The position numbers were made by a program, and so were the translations under genes. Below, piece by piece: positions 21,649-33,348 of a stretch of 36,327 nucleotides of DNA. The notes under the pieces were generated by a model, which saw only the letters and a list, made by a program, of their open reading frames with translations, made no database searches and was not told where the DNA came from. Location: the NCBI GenBank assembly GCA_020650975.1, contig JAIPMN010020423.1:1483-37809 (forward strand), given 5' to 3'. The stretch is from Apostichopus californicus. Lineage: Eukaryota > Echinodermata > Holothuroidea > Aspidochirotida > Stichopodidae. Within the stretch, counting starts at the first letter, position 1. The number at the start of each line of letters is the position of its first letter.

Positions 21649-24172
21649 CCCCCCCCCCCCCCCCCCGTATCTAGACAGCCAATGACTCAGACTTGAGGTC
21701 AATATGATCAATGCATCTGGTTTGCATTTAGTTTTCAAACCTCCAGCAGCAGATTGGAACTATTGAGAATCAAAGTTAAATTTAATGCAGATACCTCCAT
21801 CATCAGAGGTGGTTACTTCTCACAAAAACAAGGGTATTTTGCTTTCAATGATTCAGAACATTTTATTTCTGATCTCTAGCTCACACTGAGTTCATGCCTG
21901 TGGTTTGTATCGTCATGTAACTCATACATCACCAATTTTGCTCTCGCCATGAGGTTGATATAAACCTCAACAGACTCCATGCCATGTTTTGATTGAGTAT
22001 CAACACGAGAGGTCAAAGTCAGTCTAACCAAATAGCTGTTAGCTAAATAAAATTTGTCCTTTGGTGGGTAATTTAAATTAAAAAAGAAAAATCTAGGTAA
22101 ATTAGAACTTTTTCTTAGTTTAATTTTTCTTTGTAATGAATGTGACTAGGTCAAGCCAATTCTTACTGGATTCATTATCAGCTGGAATCAATAATTACTC
22201 CCTTTTTTATCTTCTTTTCATTAAAATAGAAATCGACGAGAGGGAGAGTGATATGTTTAATAGTACAATAAATTGAAACCCTATTTTGAGAAATATTTGC
22301 AGTAGGTGTAGAAAAATTGTTGACAAAATGACAAACGGTCATTACATTTGGACCCAAATATTAGCACGCTAAAGAAAAATTAAATAGCTTTCAAAGTACT
22401 TTGCTACAGGCTCTGATCATCCAAGTTGCTCCAGTGCATGGATTAATTAAAGACAAATAAAGGTTTCAGCGTGGATTAACTACCTTAACTACATGGCAGC
22501 AAAATGCTTTTGAAAATATGAGCATGTTGACCAATATCTGAGTCTCTAGCATATATATTTATGACCTTTAAGGTATGTCCTTTTCTACAAGCAAACACTG
22601 GATCTGGGTTATTTGAGGTAGTGGGTTTATATATTAGATTGCCAAGAGGAATTATCAAAAGCCAGAAGAAGAGAGAAACTTCAAAATTCTTCTTCACATT
22701 TGGTTAGTGTTCATTAAGTGATAATGGGTATTACAAAGCTGTTTTTAAGACAATGCAACACAGGACCTCAGCATTTAACAATTACTTCAAAGCGGGACGT
22801 AAAAGGAAAACATTACAAATGTACGAAAGGGAAAATAATACTATTCCTTTAATACCAACTGGAGAAACTAATGCTTTTACAAGCCATAAGCATGTAAATT
22901 GCAAATTTAGCCAAATTCGGGACTTTTTTTTAATGGCTTTCCGGTCATCCGAGACTACCAAATTTCTGTTCGGACAACCAAAATTGAGTTTGGAGTTTAC
23001 GTCAAAATTCAGAGTGCATAGTAAATTAATATTCCCAAATTGATAAAAGGATAAATTGGTATCACCCTCTATCACTATGGAGATACCGAAATAAATCAGA
23101 AATAGTGGTAGGCCTATGAACCACCAGAAGGAGAGTTCTACTGGCCTAAAGCTGGTGTTCTATTCACCAAACCTATATATCTCTCCTACAGTGTACATAT
23201 CCGTCACTTTTGTTATTTTGCTACATTTGTTCAGACAACCAAATTTGCTGTTTGGACAACAACAAAATAAGACCTGATTGTCCTAGGGACAACCAGAAAA
23301 ATCCTTAAATGTGACCTGAAATGATAGCAATGGGAGTCATAAAGTAATGTGCATTTCTAAATACAAACACAAATGATACATGTCATACTGTGACTATTGC
23401 CGCCCCAGACATAAAAACTCATCTTCTTTTGTTTATTGTCTTTTTGTCTATTGTCTATTCTGATTAAGAACAACTATCCCATCTATCACATTTCCTTTCC
23501 AAAGGTATTGTTGGTTTCTTTGGTAAAGATAAAATGAACAACTAAAAATTCAGTGATACCTTAATCTGGTGCCAGGCTTTGTTTACAGACTGGTAGCCGT
23601 TTTTGTTACTAAAGTTACTGATGTTATTATTGATATACCATACACAGAGCTCAAAACAAAGACTATTAATTGTCATGGATAGGATAGTGTACTAATACAT
23701 ACATGTTTACGATGGAATGTATTATGGAACAAATGAAAAGATCATTTTCACAAACTTACATGCGCTATTATAAATTTCTTAAATCTCTTACACTCCTCCA
23801 TTTCAAAAGTGGCCAAAGGGTAGTGCCAGTAATACCCCCCCTCCCTTATTAAGCAAATCCCCCTCCCATGATGTTTTTGTTGGCAATTCCCTTCCCCCCT
23901 GCCATCTTTTTGTTTTTAAAGCAACTAATGGACATAATACTGACTGAAAAACAGTTGGTTTGAATTGCATTCCCATCAATAAATTTCTTTGACCTCTCCA
24001 AACTGTACAAGTGTCTTATCTGTTTTCAGCATTTATTGTTTGAAAAGGAGTGCAATCAACAAATTAATATTTGATATTGTTTCCTTATCATATAGACCAT
24101 CACTATCACTCAAATTTATTCAAGAGTTTCATAAGCACCTAGAATTCTGAAGGCTGAATAAATACATCTAAG

Positions 24173-24287
24173 GATTTATACCCATCTCGCCCGGCTCGCA
24201 CGCACATGGTGAGTAGGAGAAGATGTAATTAACACAGAGTTAGGTTCAGAGATGTGTGCGTGCGGGCTAGGAGCAAAATCCATATCA
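24173..24287. repeat. Imperfect foldback (inverted repeat)
   Basis: The left arm contains GGCTCGCACGCACAT and the right arm ATGTGTGCGTGCGGGCTAGG, which pair as an imperfect inverted repeat around a spacer of about 45 bp. The outer parts (GGATTTATACCC / GGAGCAAAATCC) also pair partly. It may be a MITE remnant; no clear target duplication was found. Confidence 0.5.
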
Positions 24288-25591
24288 TCATAATGAATGA
24301 GTTACCCAACAATGTCTGTTGTGTACGCTCAGTACATACACGTACTGTCAACCGTGTATGAACACACACATACTGACTACACTATAAAGGTGTGTCTATA
24401 AACTGTCGACTCATGGCATGGATGCACTTTTCTTTACACCTAGGTTTACGGACAAATTCATAAATTTGATAGGAAAACTATGGTTTTAAATAAAACAGCC
24501 TGCTATGAAATTAAACAATTTTTAAATTTTTTTATCTTTCAAAATGATGAGCAAAATATTTGAACATTTATCTTCCACTGATATGACTATGTAATGAGTA
24601 CTAAATATAGTCTTCGTAATTTACCCAATGATAGTGTAATATGATCCCTGACTTTGTCAAGAATGCAAGACTACTACAATTGATACCTTCAATTACAATT
24701 ACAATATTAATTTTTTCAATAACGAGTCTACCGCATAAATGGTGAACCCTATTTTGGACATCTAATCAGAAAATCATTTGTAATAAAGATCTGTACAAGT
24801 ATGGAAAATGTAATAAACTAATTTGACCGAAATCCTTACGACACCAACGAAGAAACGAAATGGCTTACATGGCGTCCTTGACGGGCAGTTTTCTTCTTCT
24901 TCTTTGGTGTGAGGGGTGTGAAGGCATAAAGGGCAGCAGCCTTGGTGCCATTCATAGCGGAATTAAAAAAGAAACCCTCTTCGGAGCAAAAATGTTTATC
25001 CAATCTTTCTGTGAAAATGATGTGTCTTGTTGACAACAAACATCTCTCTCAGCAAATAAACTTATAAAGATTCCCGACATTATCCTGCGGTGAGTGAAAG
25101 GAATGATTCCCCATTATACTGTAATGGTCAAAATAGTCCGTCATTCCATTAAATGCAGACATATTATAGCTGCAGATAATTTATGCTAGAGTAAATACAT
25201 CAGAATGTTCAACGCTAGTTCACACGAAGTAAAATAAACAACATTGTTAAAGATCGAAAAAACTCCAATAGTTTGAATTCATAAACGCAAAAACCACTGC
25301 AGTTGAAATATCTTTGACAGCAGTTATTGTAGCTGTTTATGCAGCACTTTTCCCTACGATTTCATGGAGTGTGCGTAAGACACGACACACAATACAGAAC
25401 TGACTTGGAACAAGATTGCCGGCTGCAGAGCGACTATGATTCCTGGCAACAACTTCCCTATTACACCTCCAGAAATGCAAGATATTGACAAAAGTTCTAC
25501 AACCTCAAACAAAGGCACAATAAAACTGATGTAAAGAAAAAACTGTAAAAAACAAAACAATAAGGAATCCCTGCACTTTCATTTGAACTGA

Positions 25592-25809
25592 GAAATATCA
25601 CACAGAAAAAAGCTGAAATCACAATGGACAGAACTAGCAAGTGGTAGCTATGACAAACTCCCTGAATATGAGACACATGTTATTCGTTATTGGCTTATCA
25701 AACAGAGTCTGTGGAGAATTTTGATTGAGCAGTTCGCCCTCAATGAACCACTGGCTGCAAAGCAAATTGCTGATATGAAAGAGTTCTTTTGTCTTGTGTG
25801 GTTAACAGG
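25592..25809 (+). pseudogene. Left half of an open frame interrupted by a hAT insertion
   Basis: After a stop at 25589-25591, this frame stays open up to and through one copy of the target duplication (TTAACAGG). If the transposon is removed, the frame continues without a shift from 27472 to a stop at 27572-27574, giving about 106 codons in all. The peptide includes LPEYETHVIRYWLIKQSLWR and LAAKQIADMKEFFCLVW. I do not recognise it; it has no early Met and lies antisense to the host gene. It may be an older transposon fragment or chance. Confidence 0.3.
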
Positions 25810-26115
25810 CAGGGACGTAGCTAAGGCCTGATGATTGGGGGGGTGTAGTGGCTGAAATTCCAACTGGATGGGTTTTGGAGCCAGAAAATTCCGACTGCTG
25901 CCTTGTATCCCCCCCCCCCCCCGCACTAATCGTCAACGATACGGTCAGTGTTAGTCAGACACCCCATCTTTCGCGACTGCATTTTTGTTCCGAACTTTTT
26001 TCGATACATTTGTACCTTATGGGGCAAAGTTTTTGCTTATGTTGATGGCACTTTTAAACTTCCGTAGATTAGCATTGAGTGTTTTAATTGTATACCATAG
26101 AGACAATGTATATCC

Positions 26116-26984
26116 CAACGAAGTAGCCAGGAATTTGAAAGGGGGAGCCCTTTTTGCGATTGATTTGGGGGAGGGGTCTAAGGGGAGGGGGTGTCCCCCT
26201 CCCCTTGAGATATTTTTGAACAATTGAAGGTCCTTAGATGCGATCTGGTGCAATTTGTTGCCAGTTTCATCATTATCATATGATCATATTATCAACAGAT
26301 TTTGTTTCCTGTTTGAATTCTTTTACATGTTCTTTTACGTAATATATCAGAAAGACAAACATAGTGCTCTTTTACAATTTTTCCAGAAGGATGATTCTTG
26401 TGTATTGTCCAATGTCTGGACTTTAATACATTTGACGAACTTAACTGATGGACAATATAAATTTTCATATTTTGTAAGACAGCCAGATGTGCAGTGGCCT
26501 AAAAAAAAATATCGTTATCGCCGTGTATTAGCAGTGTAATAATTATTTATAGGAAGTGCGTATCACGTACGATTGCTAGCTTAGCTTCATAAAATGCTGT
26601 TCGTGCAACAACTTAGGAAGAATCATAGAAAGGAGGAGAACGCACGTTGTCGTCGTTGTTGTGCATACGGTTCGTGACACTCCATCGAGTGCGGTTAGGT
26701 AGGCAATATGAGTATTTTATTATGCAGTGGCCAACTGTATAGGTTTGATATAGGCTATAGGCTAAATTTAGCTAATTGCATCTGCCAAACTAAGTAAGTA
26801 GTTGAATCAGTAGGCCTGAATGTTATTACGATTATAATCGAGTTAACGGAGCTGACGAGTATTCAAGATCAAAAGAGCACTGACAAAATACCATGCTAAA
26901 AAAACAACATTTTTTAAACATTTTTTCGACACTCAAAGGGGGGGGGGAGCAGTCGCTCCCCTGCTCCCCCTGGCTGCGTCCCTG
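26116..26984. mobile_element. Inner hAT-type element, 869 bp, nested, intact 8-bp TSD
   Basis: The perfect target duplication GTATATCC lies at 26108-26115 and 26985-26992. The left end is CAACGAAGTAGCCAGG, a mutated form of the right end, which reads CAGGGACGCAGCCAGG on the minus strand. Poly-G/poly-C blocks flank both ends internally. The plus-strand open frame inside (26255-26539) has no recognisable transposase motif. Being nested, it is younger than the outer element. Confidence 0.86.
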
Positions 26985-27254
26985 GTATATCCTGAACTTA
27001 CTTGAAGCTAGCGAACAGGGTCGACCCACCCAATAGCAAAATTAATACATAAATTATCCGAACTGAAGCTGGCGAACGTTGTATTTTTTTTTAGAGTATT
27101 CAAAATCATACGAAGTTTTGTATGGTGGAGTATAAGGATCGCGAGATACAATTTCTCAATGTGACGAGGAAAACGTGGTAAATATGACTGATTAAAGGTC
27201 AATTTTGATCGAAAATTTTATGTCACTCACAAATTACAAGAACATATGAAAATA

Positions 27255-27382
27255 AGAGTGCGACAGTCAGAAAAATTAGAGTGCGACAGTCAGAAAAATT
27301 AGAGTGCGACAGTCGGAAATTCCGAATTGAAGCTGGCGACAGTCGGAAATTCCGACAGTCGGAAATTCCGACTGTCGCACTC
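27255..27382. repeat. Subterminal 23-bp repeats and hairpin of the outer hAT
   Basis: Units starting AGAGTGCGACAGTC occur at 27255, 27278 and 27301 (23-bp period). GACAGTCGGAAATTCC then recurs, and the last copy is inverted, so 27302-27324 pairs with 27360-27382 with one mismatch. Related GAAGCTGGCGA motifs occur at 27064 and 27328. Short repeats near hAT ends are often transposase-binding sites; that role is inferred here. Confidence 0.75.
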
Positions 27383-27471
27383 AAATTTTCCAACTATCAT
27401 CATTTTTACCAAGATTGGGGGGGTGAGACACCCCCCCACACCCCCCCTCTAGCGACGTCCCTGTTAACAGG

Positions 27472-27574
27472 ATGCTGGCAATCTAATTTAACCAAGTCAA
27501 TACTTTACTATATATGTTTAATTTTTGGTTTATTAAACTGCCTCAAATCTGTGGGTACATCATCTTGTTATTAG
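27472..27574 (+). pseudogene. Right half of the hAT-interrupted open frame
   Basis: This is the continuation of the frame at 25592-25809, beginning immediately after the second TTAACAGG copy and ending at TAG. It encodes a hydrophobic segment (SILYYICLIFGLLNCLKS) that could be membrane-spanning. The function is unknown and a chance open frame is possible. Confidence 0.28.
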
Positions 27575-28239
27575 TGCAAACTACAAAGGGCAATTATTCC
27601 TAATACTGATCAAGAGGTATATTATCCTTCAGACAGATTAAAATCAGAAGGTATATATCAGCATGCAGCTTCCCCTTGTTCATCTTTTGTTTATCAATCA
27701 TAAATAAAGTCAAATAGGTCTAGAAATAAACACATGAGCTTGCCAAAAAAAACAAAAATCATGAAAACAAAATGGAAAATAAAATTCAATTTTAAGCAGA
27801 CAGGAAAAGTTCTCAGGTAGAGACATTTTGTGGTTTGAACTTTTGTCTCCTCTTTTTGGCCAAATAAATGTTTATAAATAATTCTGCATCAAAAAGGCCA
27901 AATAAAATGCAGTATTTCAAGACAAAATGTAGAAATTTTGAGACATTTCAAAATTTCCAGAAAATATTGAAATATTGGAGACACAAATTCAAAACATTGA
28001 GAAAATTTTTGAATATTATAGTCAATAATTCAAGATACCTAGCTATCATTTGGATAAAAAAAACATTCAAAATGTTATTTTAAATAGAAAAATCAAGAAA
28101 AACTAAACAAATAATATAGATTTTGAAATTTTTCAAAAAAGAATGGAATGGAAAGAATGGAAAAATGTCCAAGTTGAGCACTGTACTAACTACAAAACTA
28201 GCACCCTTCTGGGAAAGATCCCAACCCCAACCAGTTTTC

Positions 28240-28282
28240 TGAATTCTCCACTCCCCCCACCCCCACCCCCTCCCCCTCCCCC
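28240..28282. repeat. C-rich simple tract
   Basis: An almost pure C tract with scattered A and T (CCACTCCCCCCACCCCCACC and following). It is G-rich on the transcribed gene's sense strand. Confidence 0.85.
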
Positions 28283-28829
28283 ATTTCAAGTAATACTAAT
28301 ATGTCAGTAAAACTTACATCACTGACCACCTACTCTGATTAACTGCAAGGAAGAAGCAAGGAATAAGCCAATCAAAATAGGTTACATTCTATTAACCATA
28401 TCTTGAATTGAAAGGCACAATACACTAAGAGGGTTTTTCCAGTAAGAGTGTGGACTATTTTCTCTTAAAGATAAGATGTGACTTTGCCACCCATAACATT
28501 GCTTTAAATGCCTCTTGAAAGTGAGACTCTCTGAAGAAGACACAGCCTAGTTTGACAGCAGATGAACAATTTGGACCTTTTCTACGGCATACGTATGGGT
28601 TGTAATGGCAGTAAAACTGTCTGAAATAATTATTGTATATTGAAGGAATGATAGAATCATTCAGAAAAATCTAAAAAATATTCTTCTTTGTTTTGAAGAT
28701 TTATTATTTTGTCTCTGGATACAAGAAAACTCAAGTCTTGAGTCTTGGGATACTGGGAGAACCATGTTCCCCCCCCCCTCCCAAAAAAATTAAACAATAA
28801 TTTCATGTTGTTGTGGTTGTGGTTATGAT

Positions 28830-29575
28830 ATGTATATACTGCTATCATAACTGAAATATGCTGCTATCATCAATTTAGCTGATCAGTGCAATCATTGTTC
28901 AAGATAATACTGTCATTTTATAACACAAATCAGAATATTGCATACATCATTATCTCCACTTGGATTACTGTCATCAGTGGTACAGAATGCTATATCATCA
29001 ATGTTCTTTTCTATCATCATCACTATTATACTACTATCATATTTGCTCTGTGTATACTGTTATCCTAACCTAATATACTACTATCAACACTGTCATGTGC
29101 TGCTATCATCAATTTAGATGTTCTCAGCACAGGTGTTCTCAGTACTATTAATGATAAAGATACTACTATCACTTCATAACACACATCAGAAATTGTGCAC
29201 ATCATCATCTCCATTAATACTGCTATCATCAATACAGGAGAAATGATGTATCATCACTGTTCTTTTCTATCATCACTGTTCTTTTCTATCATCATCACTA
29301 TTATACTACTATCATATTTCTCTGTGTATACTGTTATCCTAACCTAATATACTACTATCAACACTGGCATTTGCTGCTATCATCAATATAGATGTTCTCA
29401 ACACAGGTGTTCTCAGTACTATTAATGATAAAGATACTACTATCACTTCATAACACACATCAGAAATTGTGCACATCATCATCTCCATTAATACTGCTGC
29501 CATCAATACTGGAGAAATGCTGTATCATCACTGTTCTTTTCTATCATCATCACTATTATACAACTACTACTTTCT
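28830..29575. repeat. Satellite-like tandem repeat, about 240-274 bp units, three copies
   Basis: CTGCTATCAT starts at 28861, 29100 and 29374, giving units of 239 and 274 bp. The second and third copies are nearly identical (GTTCTCAGTACTATTAATGA, CACATCATCATCTCCATTAA); the first is more diverged. Within units there is a finer ATCATCACTATTATACTACT-type texture, so the satellite probably grew from trinucleotide-like repeats. Confidence 0.85.
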
Positions 29576-30599
29576 GCGACAGTAAATTTCGATGCACTTA
29601 TTCATTTACATATATCACACAGAGGCCATGGTTTCCTTCTGTATTTAAAAAGCCTCTCAATAGAACTACTGGGTGTCAAGTATATAATGGAACCTCAAAT
29701 TAATTAATGCTATTTATGTCATGAACAATAACAATCCTGGAATGTAAAAGATTATCCCTGGTATAAACCGTAATCAATATTTCTACATAAAAGTATCATT
29801 ATTGGCCCATAATAGCATCATCACTAGATATCATCAACAAACTTGACTTTTTACTAATTCATTACTGGAATAATCTGATCATGAATGCAATGTTATGCTA
29901 ATATCACATATGAATATATGCTTATTATCACTGTTTTAATGCATTTGTTAGCAAAATGCACCATGCAGTCAAACCCCACTTTTCTCAACCCACTTTGATT
30001 CTCAAGAGTTAATTACAGTGACCCTAAATATGTGTGTTCATTCTGTCATTCATCATTAAAATAACAGTAGAGACAATGCACAAGCTTTATAATAATATAA
30101 TAAATACTATATATTAAAGTGCTGTTATTATGAAATAAAACATGCTCAAGAGCACTGTACAAAAAACCAATACCTGGAATATAAAATTACCAAACTTAAC
30201 AAAACCTAAAAGTAATAACAACAGCAATCAAAGTAAAAAATGCTTTAATTGAAGTACTTAACATATAAAATAGTGTGTAGCAATTTCCAAAATGACCCTT
30301 TCTCAAGACCAGAATAAGAGATGGTAGAAATAATTATTTCACTATCATTCCTTCTTACATTTTACTAAGTAAACTAAGTCATAATTTTGCAACAGACCTG
30401 TAATCCATAGTCATTCATTCAAAACTTGTTCTAAAATTTCTTGCGCTTTCACTGACTTTAATAAGAATAAACTCTCTGATTAGTGATAAGGAATAAAAAC
30501 TCTTTCTAGCAAGCAAAAAAAGGATTTTTGAAAAATGGACTGTTAATACTCACTTTTGTTTAAACTTGTATCTTTGTTGTCATGATGGCATACATGGCT

Positions 30600-31437
30600 T
30601 CTGTACTGTTCTGAGTTATACTGTTCTGTTCTATCCTGTAGTGTATTGTTCTGTACTGTACTTAATTGTCTATACTTTACTGTTCTGTTCTGTTCTGTAC
30701 TGCACTGTATTATTCTGTATTATACTGTTCTGTAGGCCTAATGTACTGTATCGTACTGATTCTGATCTTTACTGTTCTGTCATATACTGTTTTGTTCTGT
30801 ACTGTGTTATATTGTTCTGTACTGTATTGTACTTTACTGTGCTGTTTTGATCTGTGTTGTATTGTTCTGTACTGTGATGTATTGTTCTGTACTGTATTGC
30901 TCTGTACTGTACTGTACTGTACTGGGATGTACTGTACTGCGATTTACTGTTCTGTAGTGTACTGTATTATACTGCTCTGTTCTGTACTGTACTGAAGGCC
31001 TACTTTACTGTATTGTAATGATTCTGTTCTTTACTGTTCTGTACTGTATTGCTCTGTACTGTACTGTACTGGGATGTACTGTACTGCGATGTACTGTTCT
31101 GTAGTGTACTGTATTATACTGCTCTGTTCTGTACTGTTCTGTACTGAAGGCCTACTTTACTGTATTGTACTGATTCTGTTCTTTACTGTTCTGTACTGTG
31201 CTGTATTGTTCTGTACTGTACTGTATTGTTCTGTACTGTGCTGTTTTGTATTGTTCTGTACTATATTCTACTGTACTGTATTGTTCTGTACTGTATTGTT
31301 CTGTACTGTATTGTTCTGTACTGTACTTTTCTGTACTGTACTGTTGTGTTCTGTACTGTTGTGTTCTGTACTGTTGTGTTCTGTACTGTTCTGTGCAACA
31401 GTGTTCTGTACTGTACTGTATTATTCTGCACTTTACT
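30600..31437. repeat. Pentanucleotide array (CTGTW)n, about 840 bp
   Basis: An almost uninterrupted 5-bp periodicity of CTGTA and CTGTT with variants. It contains a higher-order duplication: AGGCCTACTTTACTGTATTG starts at 30996 and 31148, and the GGGATGTACTGTACTGCGAT block recurs at 30924 and 31071. The unit lacks stop codons in several frames, which creates long Cys-Thr-Val-Leu-Tyr open frames on both strands; these are artefacts. On the gene's sense strand it reads (WACAG)n. Confidence 0.95.
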
Positions 31438-32278
31438 ATTCGCAATACCATTCATTCAACAGAGAAGTTGCAAACATGAAATCAAGCTGGCAAACATCTT
31501 GGTCTCTACATGAAAATGTCTAGAATAATACCATTCTTTTTGTTTAATCTACTTGTACGATTTTACAGCGTACATTGACACACATACTATCAAAAACACA
31601 GTAGTTCCCATATTACAATACCAATGTACTGCTTTCTACTAATCATTACAATTACTGATTTAATGAATGTTCATTTTCCATCCATCATGTGGGTCGGGGA
31701 GTGGGATTTGATGAACAGTGGATCCAGCTCTGGTTGGATTATCATGATATTATTTCATATCTCTCATCATCCATATTGACTACCCATCAGTTGTGTAATA
31801 TATACTGCTATATTTGAAAGTGTATTCTGCCATCTGGTATCATTCTTTTATGATCACCAAAGGACACTTTGGTCACAGTTTGTATAAATGACAATTGATG
31901 TTCCCTGAGCTTTCATGATCCTTAAAATACTTCTCAATGTCAGAACATGAAGTCTAAAATAAAAGCTTCCTTAAAGATGCATGAGAGAATATCTGACCCA
32001 TATGGCTATGCAATGCATCAAAAGTTCTGGCAAACTGTAAGAGCCATACCTCAAATTTTGAAACCTGTACCAAGAGAAACCGTCATCACGAAATAATTCA
32101 CAAAGAATAGGTTAGACCCATAGTGTACTCTGTATACATTTTACAAAGAGGAAGGGTCTTGTCGAAAATTGAAATCAAGTTGAAAATGAATACAACCGTT
32201 CGCACTGTAATTGATCAAACAAAAAAGACAAAAAGAATGTGCTGAAACACAAGATCTAGAAAGTATAATTTCTCTCAC

Positions 32279-32629
32279 CTGTTGGAGTTCAGCCTGTTTC
32301 TGCAACATTTCTGATCCAACTCCTGGAGGTAGGTCTTTGGACAGACTCTCCGAATCTTTTCTATGTTCATCCAACCAATCCTGCAACTTCTCCATGTCAC
32401 TCTGATAAGCCTCGGCTAGCTTCTCTGTATCTTTTCGAGATTTCAAAAACTCCGTCTCCTGTTCTAAGGCTTGTTTTAGGGCTTCCATGTTTGCTTGCAG
32501 GTCGCTGCACTGAGCTTCCAAATGTACTCCCAGAACAGGCGGCGTGACTGTTTCCTCCAAAATATCAGCAATCTCTTTCTGTAAGTTCTGAAGGCACTGC
32601 ATCTTCCGAAACAATTCTAACTGTTGGTT
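32279..32629 (-). CDS. Exon E: remainder of one spectrin repeat plus helix A of the next
   Basis: This is the longest internal exon here (117 codons), phase 0 at both ends. The acceptor TTTTTACATTACCCAG precedes AAC CAA CAG; a second in-frame CAG 9 nt downstream could serve as an alternative acceptor, changing the product by NQQ only. The donor is CAG|GTGAGA. Helices B and C of the previous repeat (LELFRKMQCLQNLQKEIADI, then LEAQCSDLQANMEALKQALE) are followed by helix A of the next (DMEKLQDWLDEHRKD), a loop with DLPPG, and the start of helix B. It then joins exon F across a 13.6 kb intron, with helix B continuing smoothly. Confidence 0.9.
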
Positions 32630-33177
32630 CTGGGTAATGTAAAAACGCAACAGGTGTTGAACCATCAACACATCATGTCTTTTACAGGTAATAGATCTTA
32701 AACTAACAAATACAAAATTAGGCAAATAAAAATATAATAATGTTGAAGGTAAACTCCAAAATAATGGGCATCTTCCACAAGCACAAGTGGCTACTTAGAC
32801 TTGTACCAAAAGGATAAGTTTTTTTTTACAGCGACCATTCTGAGTAAACCTGAATGAGACTTCAATTCATAATTGGCACAGTTAATCAATCTTCTAAATC
32901 ACATCTGAGCTATTAAAAATTAAAATAAACAAAACCAGCACCAACATCAATGCAGAATATGCAATGTTTCATTTTTATCACTGAAAAGTTGTACGTAGTA
33001 GTTTGTTAAAAAAACAAATAGTCGAAACAGGCGAACATGTGTTGACAGGGGATTATGGCCGGGGGGGGAGGGGGGAGATGGTTGTAACCAGAATGGTATT
33101 TATCATCCAGTAATAATTAGTGGAATATGTCAACATTTGTCTTGAGTAATATTTATATAAGATATCACCATCCTTAC
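32630..33177 (-). other. Intron D-E
   Basis: A 548-nt intron from GTAAGG to ATTACCCAG. It holds a G-run at 33059-33078 and is otherwise AT-rich with no feature. Confidence 0.85.
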
Positions 33178-33348
33178 CTGATTTTCTACCATCTTCCCGT
33201 GTAGTTCAGGGTTGTGTTCATCTTCGTCTGATTCAGTCAGTGGTGTCACCTTCTTCCGGAATTCAGGAAGCCATGCCTGCAGGTCGTTCAGTCTTTCCCG
33301 ACAATCCTCTAGCCTTTCCATTTGCTTATCCTGTTCTTTTAGGAGATC
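33178..33348 (-). CDS. Exon D: first clear spectrin-type helix A (LQAWL)
   Basis: This exon has 57 codons, phase 0 at both ends. The acceptor is TACCGATCAG before GAT CTC CTA; the donor is CAG|GTAAGG. The peptide has RERLNDLQAWLPEFRKKV, the usual helix-A pattern with a conserved Trp, then an acidic A-B loop (TESDEDEHNPE), then the start of helix B (LHGKMVENQ). Helix B continues into exon E. Counting from the first residue of exon B, the Trp is near residue 144, and the next helix-A Trp falls 116 residues later in exon E. Confidence 0.9.

Larger units (their letters stand above)
25810..27463. mobile_element. Outer hAT-type element, 1,654 bp, intact 8-bp TSD
   Basis: The perfect target duplication TTAACAGG lies at 25802-25809 and 27464-27471. 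The ends are CAGGGACGTAGCTAAGG and, reverse-complemented at the right, CAGGGACGTCGCTAGAGG. G-runs and C-runs lie just inside both ends. It has no hAT transposase, so it is non-autonomous. It was itself invaded by a second element at 26116-26984; without that insertion it would be about 777 bp. Confidence 0.88.
18651..32278 (-). other. Intron E-F (13.6 kb)
   Basis: The largest intron in the window, from GTGAGA to GTGAAATAG. It contains a possible micro-exon (21262-21312), an assembly gap, a foldback (24173-24287), nested hAT elements (25810-27463), a C-rich tract (28240-28282), a satellite of about 240-274 bp and a pentanucleotide array. Stretches at 18651-21250, 21700-24170, 24300-25590 and 31440-32278 show no recognisable feature. 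Confidence 0.8.

Noticed and set aside
26017-26253. 78-codon minus-strand and overlapping plus-strand frames
   Set aside because: They cover the boundary of the nested hAT elements and consist largely of G/C-run translations.
27255-27382. Possible CRISPR-like direct repeats
   Set aside because: The 23-bp units are contiguous without spacers and lie within a eukaryotic hAT element.
30566-31523. Several long Cys/Leu/Tyr-rich open frames on both strands
   Set aside because: They are translations of the (CTGTW)n array, which lacks stop codons in several frames.
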